From positions 62,001 to 126,000 of the forward strand of contig CAVTIX010000027.1 in the NCBI GenBank assembly GCA_963734725.1: a stretch of DNA of 64,000 nucleotides, written 5' to 3'. The position numbers and the translations under genes are program-made. The stretch comes from DASXKD01 sp963734725 (GTDB lineage Bacteria > Actinomycetota > Actinomycetes > Streptosporangiales > Streptosporangiaceae). Each line of letters opens with the position of its first letter. Within the stretch, counting starts at the first letter, position 1. The notes beneath the pieces are model-generated. The model searched no databases and had not been told where the DNA came from. It saw only the letters and a program-made list of their open reading frames with translations. This document shows positions 57,476 to 64,000 of the stretch, piece after piece.

Positions 57476-58966
57476 GTGCCGGGTGACGTGGACGCGATAG
57501 TCGTCGGCAGCGGACCGAACGGCCTGGCGGCGGCCGTCACGCTCGCCGCGGCGGGCCTGCGGGTGCAGGTGATCGAGGGCGCGGCCACTCCCGGAGGCGG
57601 CTGCCGGACCGAAGAACTCACGCTCCCCGGGTTCCGGCACGACGTCTGCTCGGCGGCCCACCCACTGGCGCTCGCGTCGCCGTTCTTCCGCCGCTTCGGC
57701 CCGGCTGCGCGAGGCGTTCGGTTCGCGCACCCGGAGGTCGTGTACGCCCACCCGCTGGACGGAGGCCGCGCCGCAGTGGTCACCCGCTCGGTGGCGGACA
57801 CGGCGGCGCTCCTGGGCCGGGATGCGGGCGCCTACCGGCGGCTGATGCAGCCGCTCGCCGAGGGGGGCAACGCGGTCGCCGACGCGGTCCTCTCGTCGAT
57901 GCGCCGCCCGCCGCGCTACTCCGGCGCGCTCGCCAGCTACGCGCGGCTGGGCCTGCGGTCCGCGGCCGCGGTGGCCGGCCGGTTCCACACCGACGAGGCC
58001 AGGGGCATGCTGGCCGGCGTCGCCGCGCACGCGATGCTGCCGCTGACGGCGCCGCCCTCGGCGGGCGTGGCGCTGCTGCTCGGCTCGCTGGCGCACACCG
58101 TCGGCTGGCCGGTGGTGGCGGGCGGCAGCGGCCGGCTCACCGATGCGATGATCGACGCGATCATCACCGCCGGAGGCCAGGTGGAGACGGGCCACTGGGT
58201 GCGGTCGCTGGCCGACCTGCCGCCCGCGCCCGCGACGCTGCTGGACGTCTCCCCGCGCGCCTTCCTCGCCGTGGCGGGTGGACGGCTGCCGGCCAGATAC
58301 CGCGACGCGCTGGCCCGGTTCCGGTACGGCCCCGGCATCTGCAAGGTCGACTTCGCCTTGTCCGGCCCGGTTCCCTGGCAGCACGACGCGGCGCGGCAGG
58401 CCGGGACCCTGCACCTCGGCGGCGGGTTCGGGGAGATCGCCGCGGCCGAGGCCGCGGTCGCCCGCGGTGAGCACCCGGACTCGCCGTACGTGCTGGTCGT
58501 CCAGGCTTGTGTGGCCGACCCGGCCCGCGCTCCCCGCGGCCGGCACACGCTCTGGGCCTATTGCCACGTGCCGTCCGGCTCGACCGTGGACATGACGGCG
58601 CGGATCGAGGCGCAGATCGAGCGCTTCGCTCCCGGGTTCACCGACCTGGTGCTGGCCCGGCATACCAGGACCGCGGCCCGGGAACAGGAGGAGAACCCCA
58701 ACTACGTGGGCGGGGACATCGCCTGCGGAATGCAGACCGTTCGCCAGGTGCTGGCCCGGCCGGCCGTGCGGTGGAACCCGTACCGGACGCCGCTGCGCGG
58801 CGTGTACCTGTGCTCCTCGGCCGCCCCGCCGGGCCCCGGCGTGCACGGCCGCTGCGGCGAGCTCGCGGCCCTGGCCGCGCTGCGCGATGTGTTCGGCGTG
58901 CGTGAGCCGCCGGACCTGGGCATGCCGCGGCGCCGCCCGGCCGCCGGGGCCTTGGAGACACCGTGA
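57476..58966 (+). CDS. NAD(P)/FAD-dependent oxidoreductase (phytoene-desaturase-like)
   Basis: The 496-residue protein has an N-terminal FAD motif, DVDAIVVGSGPNGLAAAVTLAAAGLRVQVIEGAATPGGGCRT, as in CrtI-like amine-oxidase-fold enzymes. VGWPVVAGGSGRLTDAMIDAIITAGGQVETG and the C-terminal GVYLCSSAAPPGPGVHGRCGELAALAAL complete the fold. These enzymes oxidise carotenoid precursors or other lipids, but no carotenoid genes are nearby, so the substrate is open. GTG at 57476 is the only start near the FAD motif. The preceding 244 bases hold no gene. Confidence 0.88.
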   Translation: MPGDVDAIVVGSGPNGLAAAVTLAAAGLRVQVIEGAATPGGGCRTEELTLPGFRHDVCSAAHPLALASPFFRRFGPAARGVRFAHPEVVYAHPLDGGRAAVVTRSVADTAALLGRDAGAYRRLMQPLAEGGNAVADAVLSSMRRPPRYSGALASYARLGLRSAAAVAGRFHTDEARGMLAGVAAHAMLPLTAPPSAGVALLLGSLAHTVGWPVVAGGSGRLTDAMIDAIITAGGQVETGHWVRSLADLPPAPATLLDVSPRAFLAVAGGRLPARYRDALARFRYGPGICKVDFALSGPVPWQHDAARQAGTLHLGGGFGEIAAAEAAVARGEHPDSPYVLVVQACVADPARAPRGRHTLWAYCHVPSGSTVDMTARIEAQIERFAPGFTDLVLARHTRTAAREQEENPNYVGGDIACGMQTVRQVLARPAVRWNPYRTPLRGVYLCSSAAPPGPGVHGRCGELAALAALRDVFGVREPPDLGMPRRRPAAGALETP

Positions 58967-59165
58967 CGCCGGGTCGCCGCGGGCCGCCGCCGCTTGCCCC
59001 GCCAGGCCATCCCCCTCGCCGCGCCGGCGGTGGCGCCGCGGGCCTGCCCGGGTTGCCCCGCGGCGGCCTTGCGGGGCCCGGTACGCGGCGACGTGCAGCC
59101 GGTTTCCGCAGGTGCGGTCGCAGTAGGGGCGGGACCGGTTGCGGGACTCTCGTAGGGTGAGTCCC

Positions 59166-60215
59166 ATGTCAGCGCCGTATGCCAGGACGGTCATGACAGG
59201 CAACGAAGCTGGCGCAGCCACGGCGGGCCACGGGCCCAGCCCGGCCACGGGCGGACCGCCGGCCGTGCTGCTGGCCAGCCTCGGCGCGGCCAGCATCTCC
59301 GCCTCGGCCGTGCTGGTCAAGCTCGCCAGCACCGGCGTCGCCACCGCGGCGTTCTACCGCTGCCTGCTCGCGCTTCCGGTGCTAGCCGCGCTTGCCGTCC
59401 TGGAGCAGCGCAGGCGCGGGCCCCGCCCGCCGCGCGCCCGGCTTGGGGCCTTGGCCGCCGGCGTGTTCCTGGCTATTGACCTGGTGCTGTGGAACCACGC
59501 GATCGCCGACGTCGGGGCCGGGATCGCCACAGTCCTCGGCAACCTGCAGGTCGTCTTCGTCACCGCGGCCGCGTGGCTGGCGTTCCGCGAACGTCCCGGA
59601 CGCGGTTTCTTCCTGGCGCTGCCGGTGGTGCTGGCGGGCGTCGTCCTGGTGTCCGGGCTGGCCGACGGCGCGCACGGGGTCCACTCCGTGGCCGGGATCG
59701 AGTATGGCCTGGGAACTTCGATCGCCTACGCGGCGTTCCTGCTCACCCTGCGGCAGACCTCGTCCGCCACGCCGCACGTGGCCGGGCCGGTCGCCGAGGC
59801 GACGCTGGGCTGCGCGGCCGGCGCGGCGGTGCTCGGACTGCTCTTCGGCGGCTGGCAGCTCGACATCGGCTGGCAGTCGTTCGGCTGGCTGCTGGTCCTC
59901 GCCTTGACCAGCCAGACCGCCGGGTGGCTGCTGATCACCTCGTCGCTGCCGCGGCTGCCCGCCGCGCTGTCGTCGCTGCTGTTGCTGCTCCAGCCGGCCG
60001 CCTCGATCCTGCTGGCCGCCGTGGTGCTGAGCGAGCGCCCGACCGTGCTCCAGCTGGGTGGCGCGGCGCTGGTGTGCGCCGGGGTCCTCGCCGCGTCCCG
60101 TGCCGCGACGCGGCCCCGGCTACAGCGCGACCCAGTCGGTGATGATCGCGGGCCCGGCCGCTCCGGGCGGTGGGCGCAGCCGCAGGCTCGCCGGGCCCGG
60201 CGGGAGCGGCCCTGA
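59166..60215 (+). CDS. DMT superfamily (EamA) transporter
   Basis: The 349-residue membrane protein has ten hydrophobic segments in the EamA two-repeat layout: AVLLASLGAASISASAVLVKLA, FYRCLLALPVLAALAVLEQRR, AGVFLAIDLVLWNHAIADVGAGIATVLGNLQVVFVTAAAWLAF and LTSQTAGWLLITSSLPRLPAALSSLLLLLQPAASILLAAVVLSERP. It exports or imports metabolites of unknown kind. ATG at 59166 lies seven bases after TAGGGT and may be leaderless. Its last 96 bases overlap the end of the convergent gene at 60120; the C-terminal 30 residues are charged and look non-conserved. Confidence 0.88.
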   Translation: MSAPYARTVMTGNEAGAATAGHGPSPATGGPPAVLLASLGAASISASAVLVKLASTGVATAAFYRCLLALPVLAALAVLEQRRRGPRPPRARLGALAAGVFLAIDLVLWNHAIADVGAGIATVLGNLQVVFVTAAAWLAFRERPGRGFFLALPVVLAGVVLVSGLADGAHGVHSVAGIEYGLGTSIAYAAFLLTLRQTSSATPHVAGPVAEATLGCAAGAAVLGLLFGGWQLDIGWQSFGWLLVLALTSQTAGWLLITSSLPRLPAALSSLLLLLQPAASILLAAVVLSERPTVLQLGGAALVCAGVLAASRAATRPRLQRDPVGDDRGPGRSGRWAQPQARRARRERP

Positions 60216-60584
60216 CCGGAACCGTCCCAGGTCGTCCGCCTCGACGGTGACCGTGTCCTGGGGATGGCGGATGTCCACCGTGGCGCGCTGCGGCGGGACG
60301 ATCTGGCCCATCACCGTCCGCCCGGGGCCGGCGCTGGTCACCTCGAGATCGATGGTCATCCCGCCGACGGCGAAGGAGACCATGCGCTGGTCGGCCGGGC
60401 CGCGCACCAGCGACGCCGCGCTGGCGTCGAGCAGTGAGTCGTAGACCAATTCGGCGATTTCGGCGTCGATGTCCCGCCACGAGAAGGCATCCACCGCCGC
60501 CTGGTGCAGTTGGGCGGGCACCGGTTCCCGGTTGGCCGCCAGTTGTCTGAGCTCTGCTTCAAGCTCGTCGTCTGGATCGCGCAT
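60120..60584 (-). CDS. Uncharacterised 154-residue protein in the S8 protease/sigma factor operon
   Basis: The protein has an acidic helical start (MRDPDDELEAELRQLAANREPVPAQLHQAAVDAFSWRDIDAEIAELVYDS) and a beta-rich second half (MVSFAVGGMTIDLEVTSAGPGRTVMGQIVPPQRATVDIRHP and VTVEADDLGRFRSGPLPPGPASLRL) that resembles carboxypeptidase-regulatory or SpaA-like repeats. Its position directly after the ECF sigma factor gene suggests an anti-sigma-like or regulatory partner. I recognise no defined family function. ATG at 60584 has GGAGA five bases upstream. It ends inside the convergent transporter gene. Confidence 0.8.
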   Translation of the reverse strand: MRDPDDELEAELRQLAANREPVPAQLHQAAVDAFSWRDIDAEIAELVYDSLLDASAASLVRGPADQRMVSFAVGGMTIDLEVTSAGPGRTVMGQIVPPQRATVDIRHPQDTVTVEADDLGRFRSGPLPPGPASLRLRPPPGAAGPAIITDWVAL

Positions 60585-60612
60585 ATCTGTCTCCGTGGGG
60601 GCTAGCGCTACG

Positions 60613-61212
60613 TCAATTAGAGGAGGAAGCCCCGCCGGTGATACCTGCCACCTCCTCGCGCAGCCGCTGCAGGCACCGCGCCCGGGTGGGGCCGATGCTG
60701 CCGAGCGGCAGCCCCAGCCCCGCGGCGACCTCTGCGTAGCTGGGCGGGGGCGAGGCCATCAGGACCCGCAGCAGCTCGCGGCACCGGACCGACAGCCGGT
60801 CCAGGGCCTGCCACACCCGCGCAGCCCGGTCCGCGTCCTCCCGCTCCTGCTCGGCGGCGAGCACCGTCTCTTCGGTGGGGTTGCCGGTAAGAGGGGTGCG
60901 GTCGAGCCGGTCCATGTCGTCGGTTGGCAGCACCCGGCCGGCCGCGCGCAGGGATTGCAGGCACTCCCGCCGGGCGGCGGTCGCGAGCCAGGCGCCCACC
61001 CGGTCGGGATGGTCGATCCGCCGGATGTGCTCGGCCAGGCGCAGCCAGGTGGTCTGGTAGACGTCGGCGGCGTCGGAGTCGCCGAGCCGGTACGCCCGGG
61101 CAACCGACCACACCAGGCCGCTGAACCTGTCCACGAGACCGCGCCAGGCAACCTCATCGCCACCGGCCGCGCCGCGCACCAACTGACCGGTATCGTCCGG
61201 ATCCACCGCCAC
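60613..61212 (-). CDS. ECF RNA polymerase sigma factor
   Basis: The 199-residue sigma factor has region 2 (AWRGLVDRFSGLVWSVARAYRLGDSDAADVYQTTWLRLAEHIRRIDHPDRVGAWLATAARRECLQSLR) and region 4 (LDRLSVRCRELLRVLMASPPPSYAEVAAGLGLPLGSIGPTRARCLQRLREEV). No C-terminal extension is present. GTG at 61212 has GGAAGGGC directly before it. It lies 10 bases after the cytoplasmic S8 protease gene and 28 bases before the small unknown protein, so the three are probably one transcript. Confidence 0.94.
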   Translation of the reverse strand: MAVDPDDTGQLVRGAAGGDEVAWRGLVDRFSGLVWSVARAYRLGDSDAADVYQTTWLRLAEHIRRIDHPDRVGAWLATAARRECLQSLRAAGRVLPTDDMDRLDRTPLTGNPTEETVLAAEQEREDADRAARVWQALDRLSVRCRELLRVLMASPPPSYAEVAAGLGLPLGSIGPTRARCLQRLREEVAGITGGASSSN

Positions 61213-61221
61213 GCCCTTCCA

Positions 61222-62529
61222 TCAGCAGCGACAATGCCCCGCCGCCCCGTGTCGACTTCCGCAGCAGCATGCCACCCGGTCGCCACAGTCACCGGTGTCA
61301 CACGGCCACAGGACGGGGCCTACCCCGGGGACGTGCTGCGCACGCGCCTGGGCCAGCAGCGAACTTGCCGCCTGCCGCCCGTTCTCACCGGTGCGCGTGA
61401 TCCGGGCCGCGATCAGCCCGGCGACCACCGGCGCGGAGAAGGACGTGCCACTCCACCGGGCCATCCCGTCGAAGTGGTGCGTTCCCGTGTTCGGCGGCTC
61501 GCGATAGGCGTAGATGCCGTGGGCGAACGCGTTGACCAGGTCCTCGCCGGGGGCGTACACGTCCACCCAGGGACCGTAGTCGCTGAAATAGGCGCGGGCC
61601 CGGCCGGTGGCGGCGAGCGCCCCGACCCCTACCACCTGGGGGAAGGCCGCCGGCCAGAACGGCCTGCGAGTTGAGTTGTTGCCCGCAGACGCGACCAGCA
61701 CCAGGCCCTTGTAATGGCGGTAGGTCTCCCAGAACGCTTCCAAGCCCAGCAATGGCAGGTCCTTGCGCGTCGTCCCGCCCGCCGACAGGTTGATGACGTC
61801 GGGGGCCAGGCGCAGGGCCTCGCGGAGCCGCCGCACGATCTTGTGCTCGGAAATGGCGCCGGCCTTGTCGAAGTCCCTCGTTACCACCACCCGTGCCGCG
61901 GGCGCCATGCAGCGGGCAACTCCGGCGATGAACGTGCCGTGGCCCGCGTATTCCGGGATCCGCGTCACGCCCCCCTGGTGGTCCAGTGGGTCCTCCGTCC
62001 CGGTGACCCCGGCCAGCCAGGAATGCTCAGCCGCGGCACCATCCAGCAGCCCGGTGTCGGCCACGTAGATGAACGTGCCACTGCCGCTGCCCGCACACGG
62101 CCCCGGATCGGGCAGCGAGTGGTCCGGCGCGCCCCTGGGCTCGGTGGCCGGGCAGGCATGGACCGGGGTGATCGACAGGATATGGTCCGGCGCCGCGACG
62201 CCCTCGCCGAGCCTGGCGTCGATCTTGTCCAACAGCCGGGGGACATTGCGCTCGCCCACCGAGAACAGGCTCACCCCCGGCAACAGCCCCACCGCGGGAA
62301 CGAACTCCTGGCCCCGCTCCTCCGGTTCGTCGTCCTCCTCGAGCAGCCTGGCAACCTCCGCCACATATGCATCGCGGACCAAAATCACGCCGCGCACGTA
62401 GAGGTAGTCGAGGGTGCCGTCGTCGAAAAGCTTCTTCCCGAAGTCTTTCCCGAATGCCGCCTCAATCAGGTCGAGCTGAATTTCCAGCTTTGTAAGCGGG
62501 CGCTCACCCGCAGTCTCCGAAGACTCCAT
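61222..62529 (-). CDS. Cytoplasmic S8 (subtilisin-like) serine protease with cysteine-rich C-terminus
   Basis: The 435-residue protease has the S8 triad at Asp158 (IYVADTGLL), His197 (YAGHGTFIAGVA) and Ser363 (WSGTSFSAPVVAG), with the oxyanion-hole asparagine in ASAGNNSTRRP. There is no signal peptide and no standard inhibitory propeptide, so it likely acts inside the cell. An N-terminal region of about 140 residues is unlike secreted subtilases. The last 26 residues hold seven Cys and two His (CDTGDC, ACCC, HCRC), suggesting a metal or redox switch. It starts a minus-strand operon with an ECF sigma factor and a small unknown protein, divergent from a TPR protein. Confidence 0.92.
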   Translation of the reverse strand: MESSETAGERPLTKLEIQLDLIEAAFGKDFGKKLFDDGTLDYLYVRGVILVRDAYVAEVARLLEEDDEPEERGQEFVPAVGLLPGVSLFSVGERNVPRLLDKIDARLGEGVAAPDHILSITPVHACPATEPRGAPDHSLPDPGPCAGSGSGTFIYVADTGLLDGAAAEHSWLAGVTGTEDPLDHQGGVTRIPEYAGHGTFIAGVARCMAPAARVVVTRDFDKAGAISEHKIVRRLREALRLAPDVINLSAGGTTRKDLPLLGLEAFWETYRHYKGLVLVASAGNNSTRRPFWPAAFPQVVGVGALAATGRARAYFSDYGPWVDVYAPGEDLVNAFAHGIYAYREPPNTGTHHFDGMARWSGTSFSAPVVAGLIAARITRTGENGRQAASSLLAQARAQHVPGVGPVLWPCDTGDCGDRVACCCGSRHGAAGHCRC

Positions 62530-62659
62530 TGCAAACCTTTGTGCTCATCCGCGGCCAGTGCCCCTGTGCCTGATCACCAGCCGACATTGCAGAAATATTA
62601 TGACTTCGCCTTCCCATTGTCGCGTGGACCACCTGAATGGCCGGGCTTACCATCTTCTT

Positions 62660-64000
62660 ATGGCTGGCGGCCCGGGCCCCGGCGAGGGCAGCGCCCACGG
62701 GGTACTTGACCTGCTGCCGCTGACCGGCGCTCGTCCCGGGGAAGCGCTTGCGAGGGCGCGGGCTGTCCTTGCCGCCGACCCCGCCCCGTTTGAGGCATCC
62801 GTCGCGCACCAGACCGTCGGCACGGTGCTCAGGGATTTCGGCGACCTGGACGGTGCGACCGCCGAGTTGCGCGCTGCCGCGCGCCTCGCGCGGGCGGCCC
62901 ACGCCACGGACCGGGAAGCCGATGTCCTGGCGACCCTGGGCGTCGCGCTGGTCTACCGCGGTCACAGCGGGAGGGGACTCGCGGCCCTGGACTCATCGCT
63001 AGCCTTGGTCACGGGGCCAGCCGCGGCCCGGGTCCTGGTGCGCCGTGGCATCGTGCTGTGGGTTCTCGGCCGACACCGAGAAGCGCTTGATGACCTGACG
63101 CGCGCGGTCCGCATCCTGCGCCCGGCCGGTGACACCATCTGGGAAGCGCGGGCCCTGACCACGCGGGCGCTCGTCCATCTCGCGTTCGGCTCCGCCCACC
63201 GCGCGGAACTCGACCTGGGCCGCGCCGATCGCCTGTTCGCCACCACCAGCCAAGAACTCGAGGTCGCCTACACCTGGCACAATCGCGGGCTGGTCGCGTT
63301 CCGGTCAGGGGACCTGCCCACGGCGCTATCCTGCCTGGACGAGGCGGCCCGCCGCTACACACTCCTCGCCGTACAGAAGCCGGACCTCGCCATCGACCGG
63401 TGCGCGGTGCTGCTGGCCGCCGGGCTCCCAGCCGACGCGCTCAGGGAGACCGATGCCGCGGCCGATAGCTTCCCGCGGAGCGGCCAGGCCATTAAAAAAG
63501 CTGAATTGCTGCTCAGCGCGGCCAAGGCCGCGCTCGCCGCCGGGGAACCCGGGCTGGCTGCCGCGCGGGCGCAGGTCGCCCTCCCCATGTTCACCGCTCA
63601 GGGACGGCGCTGGTGGGGCGCGCACGCGGGCCTGCTGTTGCTGCAGGCGCGCTGCGCGAGCCGACCGCCGTCCGCGCGGCTGCTTCGCCAGGCCGCGGAA
63701 CTCGCGGCCGACCTGGACCTGCTCGGCTCCGCTGAGGCGGCACAGGCGCGGCTGCTGGCCGGGCGGCTCGCCACGGCGCTGGGCCGCCCGGCCGAAGCCG
63801 ACCTGCACCTGACCGAGGCGGCGCGGAACCGGCACCGCCGGGTGACCGCTCTGGCCCGGGCGCAGGGCTGGCTGGCTGAAGCCCTGCGGGCCGAGGCGGC
63901 CGGCGACCGGCGGCGGCTGTTCGCCGCCTGCGGCCGCGGGCTCGCCATCTTGGACGAGCACCAGCTCACGCTCGGCGCCTCGGAACTGCGGGCCCAGGCG
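62660..64000 (+). CDS. TPR-repeat protein, probably the N-terminus of a CHAT-type regulator (cut by window end)
   Basis: At least 447 residues run to the window end. They are helical repeats with TPR-like spacing: GTVLRDFGDLDGATAELRAAARLARAAHA, DVLATLGVALVYRGHSGRGLAALDSSLALV, RALTTRALVHLAFGSAHRAELDLGRADRLFATT and TWHNRGLVAFRSGDLPTALSCLDEAARRYTLL. Proteins of this kind, encoded opposite a cytoplasmic S8 protease and an ECF sigma factor, usually continue into a CHAT (caspase-like) domain, but that part is not in view. ATG at 62660 lies six bases after TACCAT and looks leaderless. No stop codon occurs before the end. Confidence 0.82.
   Translation, partial: MAGGPGPGEGSAHGVLDLLPLTGARPGEALARARAVLAADPAPFEASVAHQTVGTVLRDFGDLDGATAELRAAARLARAAHATDREADVLATLGVALVYRGHSGRGLAALDSSLALVTGPAAARVLVRRGIVLWVLGRHREALDDLTRAVRILRPAGDTIWEARALTTRALVHLAFGSAHRAELDLGRADRLFATTSQELEVAYTWHNRGLVAFRSGDLPTALSCLDEAARRYTLLAVQKPDLAIDRCAVLLAAGLPADALRETDAAADSFPRSGQAIKKAELLLSAAKAALAAGEPGLAAARAQVALPMFTAQGRRWWGAHAGLLLLQARCASRPPSARLLRQAAELAADLDLLGSAEAAQARLLAGRLATALGRPAEADLHLTEAARNRHRRVTALARAQGWLAEALRAEAAGDRRRLFAACGRGLAILDEHQLTLGASELRAQA

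Overview
The window is GC-rich throughout, with GC-rich third codon positions, frequent GTG starts, many 4-base stop/start overlaps and many leaderless-looking promoters. The gene families (GlgC with a GlgM-type synthase, several ECF sigma factors, IclR regulators, a STAND-TPR protein, a PaaN-like dehydrogenase) point to a soil-type actinomycete, perhaps near Streptosporangiales. That assignment is inference from gene content. No tRNA, rRNA, CRISPR array, prophage or complete insertion sequence was seen.

Layout. 1-4052: a zinc-finger-tailed ECF sigma factor (cut by the window start), a glycogen/maltose-1-phosphate module (glgC, a 55-codon linking ORF, glgM) and a small membrane peptide. 4124-5471: a beta-carbonic anhydrase and a divergent TetR regulator sharing three copies of one palindrome. 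5450-15004: amidohydrolase and MttB-type methyltransferase on the minus strand, diverging from an IclR regulator, corrinoid protein, methyl-THF:corrinoid methyltransferase, corrinoid-activating ASKHA protein, DUF1638 protein and MTHFR. 15232-18585: a STAND/TPR protein and an ArsR-SRPBCC pair. 18637-24767: an APC permease, a dimethylglycine-dehydrogenase-like protein and both ETF subunits. 24843-26655: a metallophosphoesterase and a nucleotidyltransferase-like protein. 26785-31440: IclR, aldehyde dehydrogenase, formate-THF ligase and a cyclodeaminase-type cyclohydrolase. 31603-38519: a frameshifted PLP decarboxylase, a MITE, a two-component pair, two minisatellites, choline dehydrogenase and a phosphatase. 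38823-52836: mixed genes including a stand-alone LigD polymerase domain, a second MITE copy, an ABC ATPase-GAF-histidine kinase fusion with its response regulator, Mug, a SET protein and PaaN. 52986-64000: an ECF sigma factor, a HATPase protein, an M1 peptidase, a DMT transporter, and a module of cytoplasmic S8 protease, ECF sigma factor and small protein diverging from a TPR protein that runs off the window.

How the genes work together. Between 5 and 38 kb most of a choline/glycine-betaine catabolic route can be assembled. BetA oxidises choline and an aldehyde dehydrogenase would give betaine. The MttB-type enzyme, corrinoid protein and pterin methyltransferase would move one methyl to THF, with the ASKHA protein keeping the corrinoid active. 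MTHFR oxidises methyl-THF. The DMGDH-like enzyme with EtfAB takes the next methyl to methylene-THF. The cyclodeaminase-type protein and formate-THF ligase would release formate with ATP formation. FolD and formate dehydrogenase are not in the window. The family calls rest on sequence motifs; the pathway and the substrate are inference.

The other architecture that stands out is a soluble fusion of a sugar-importer-type ABC ATPase to GAF domains and a histidine kinase (43253-45844). It has a partner response regulator and no permease nearby. The window is also rich in minisatellites and perfect inverted repeats, several of them at gene boundaries.
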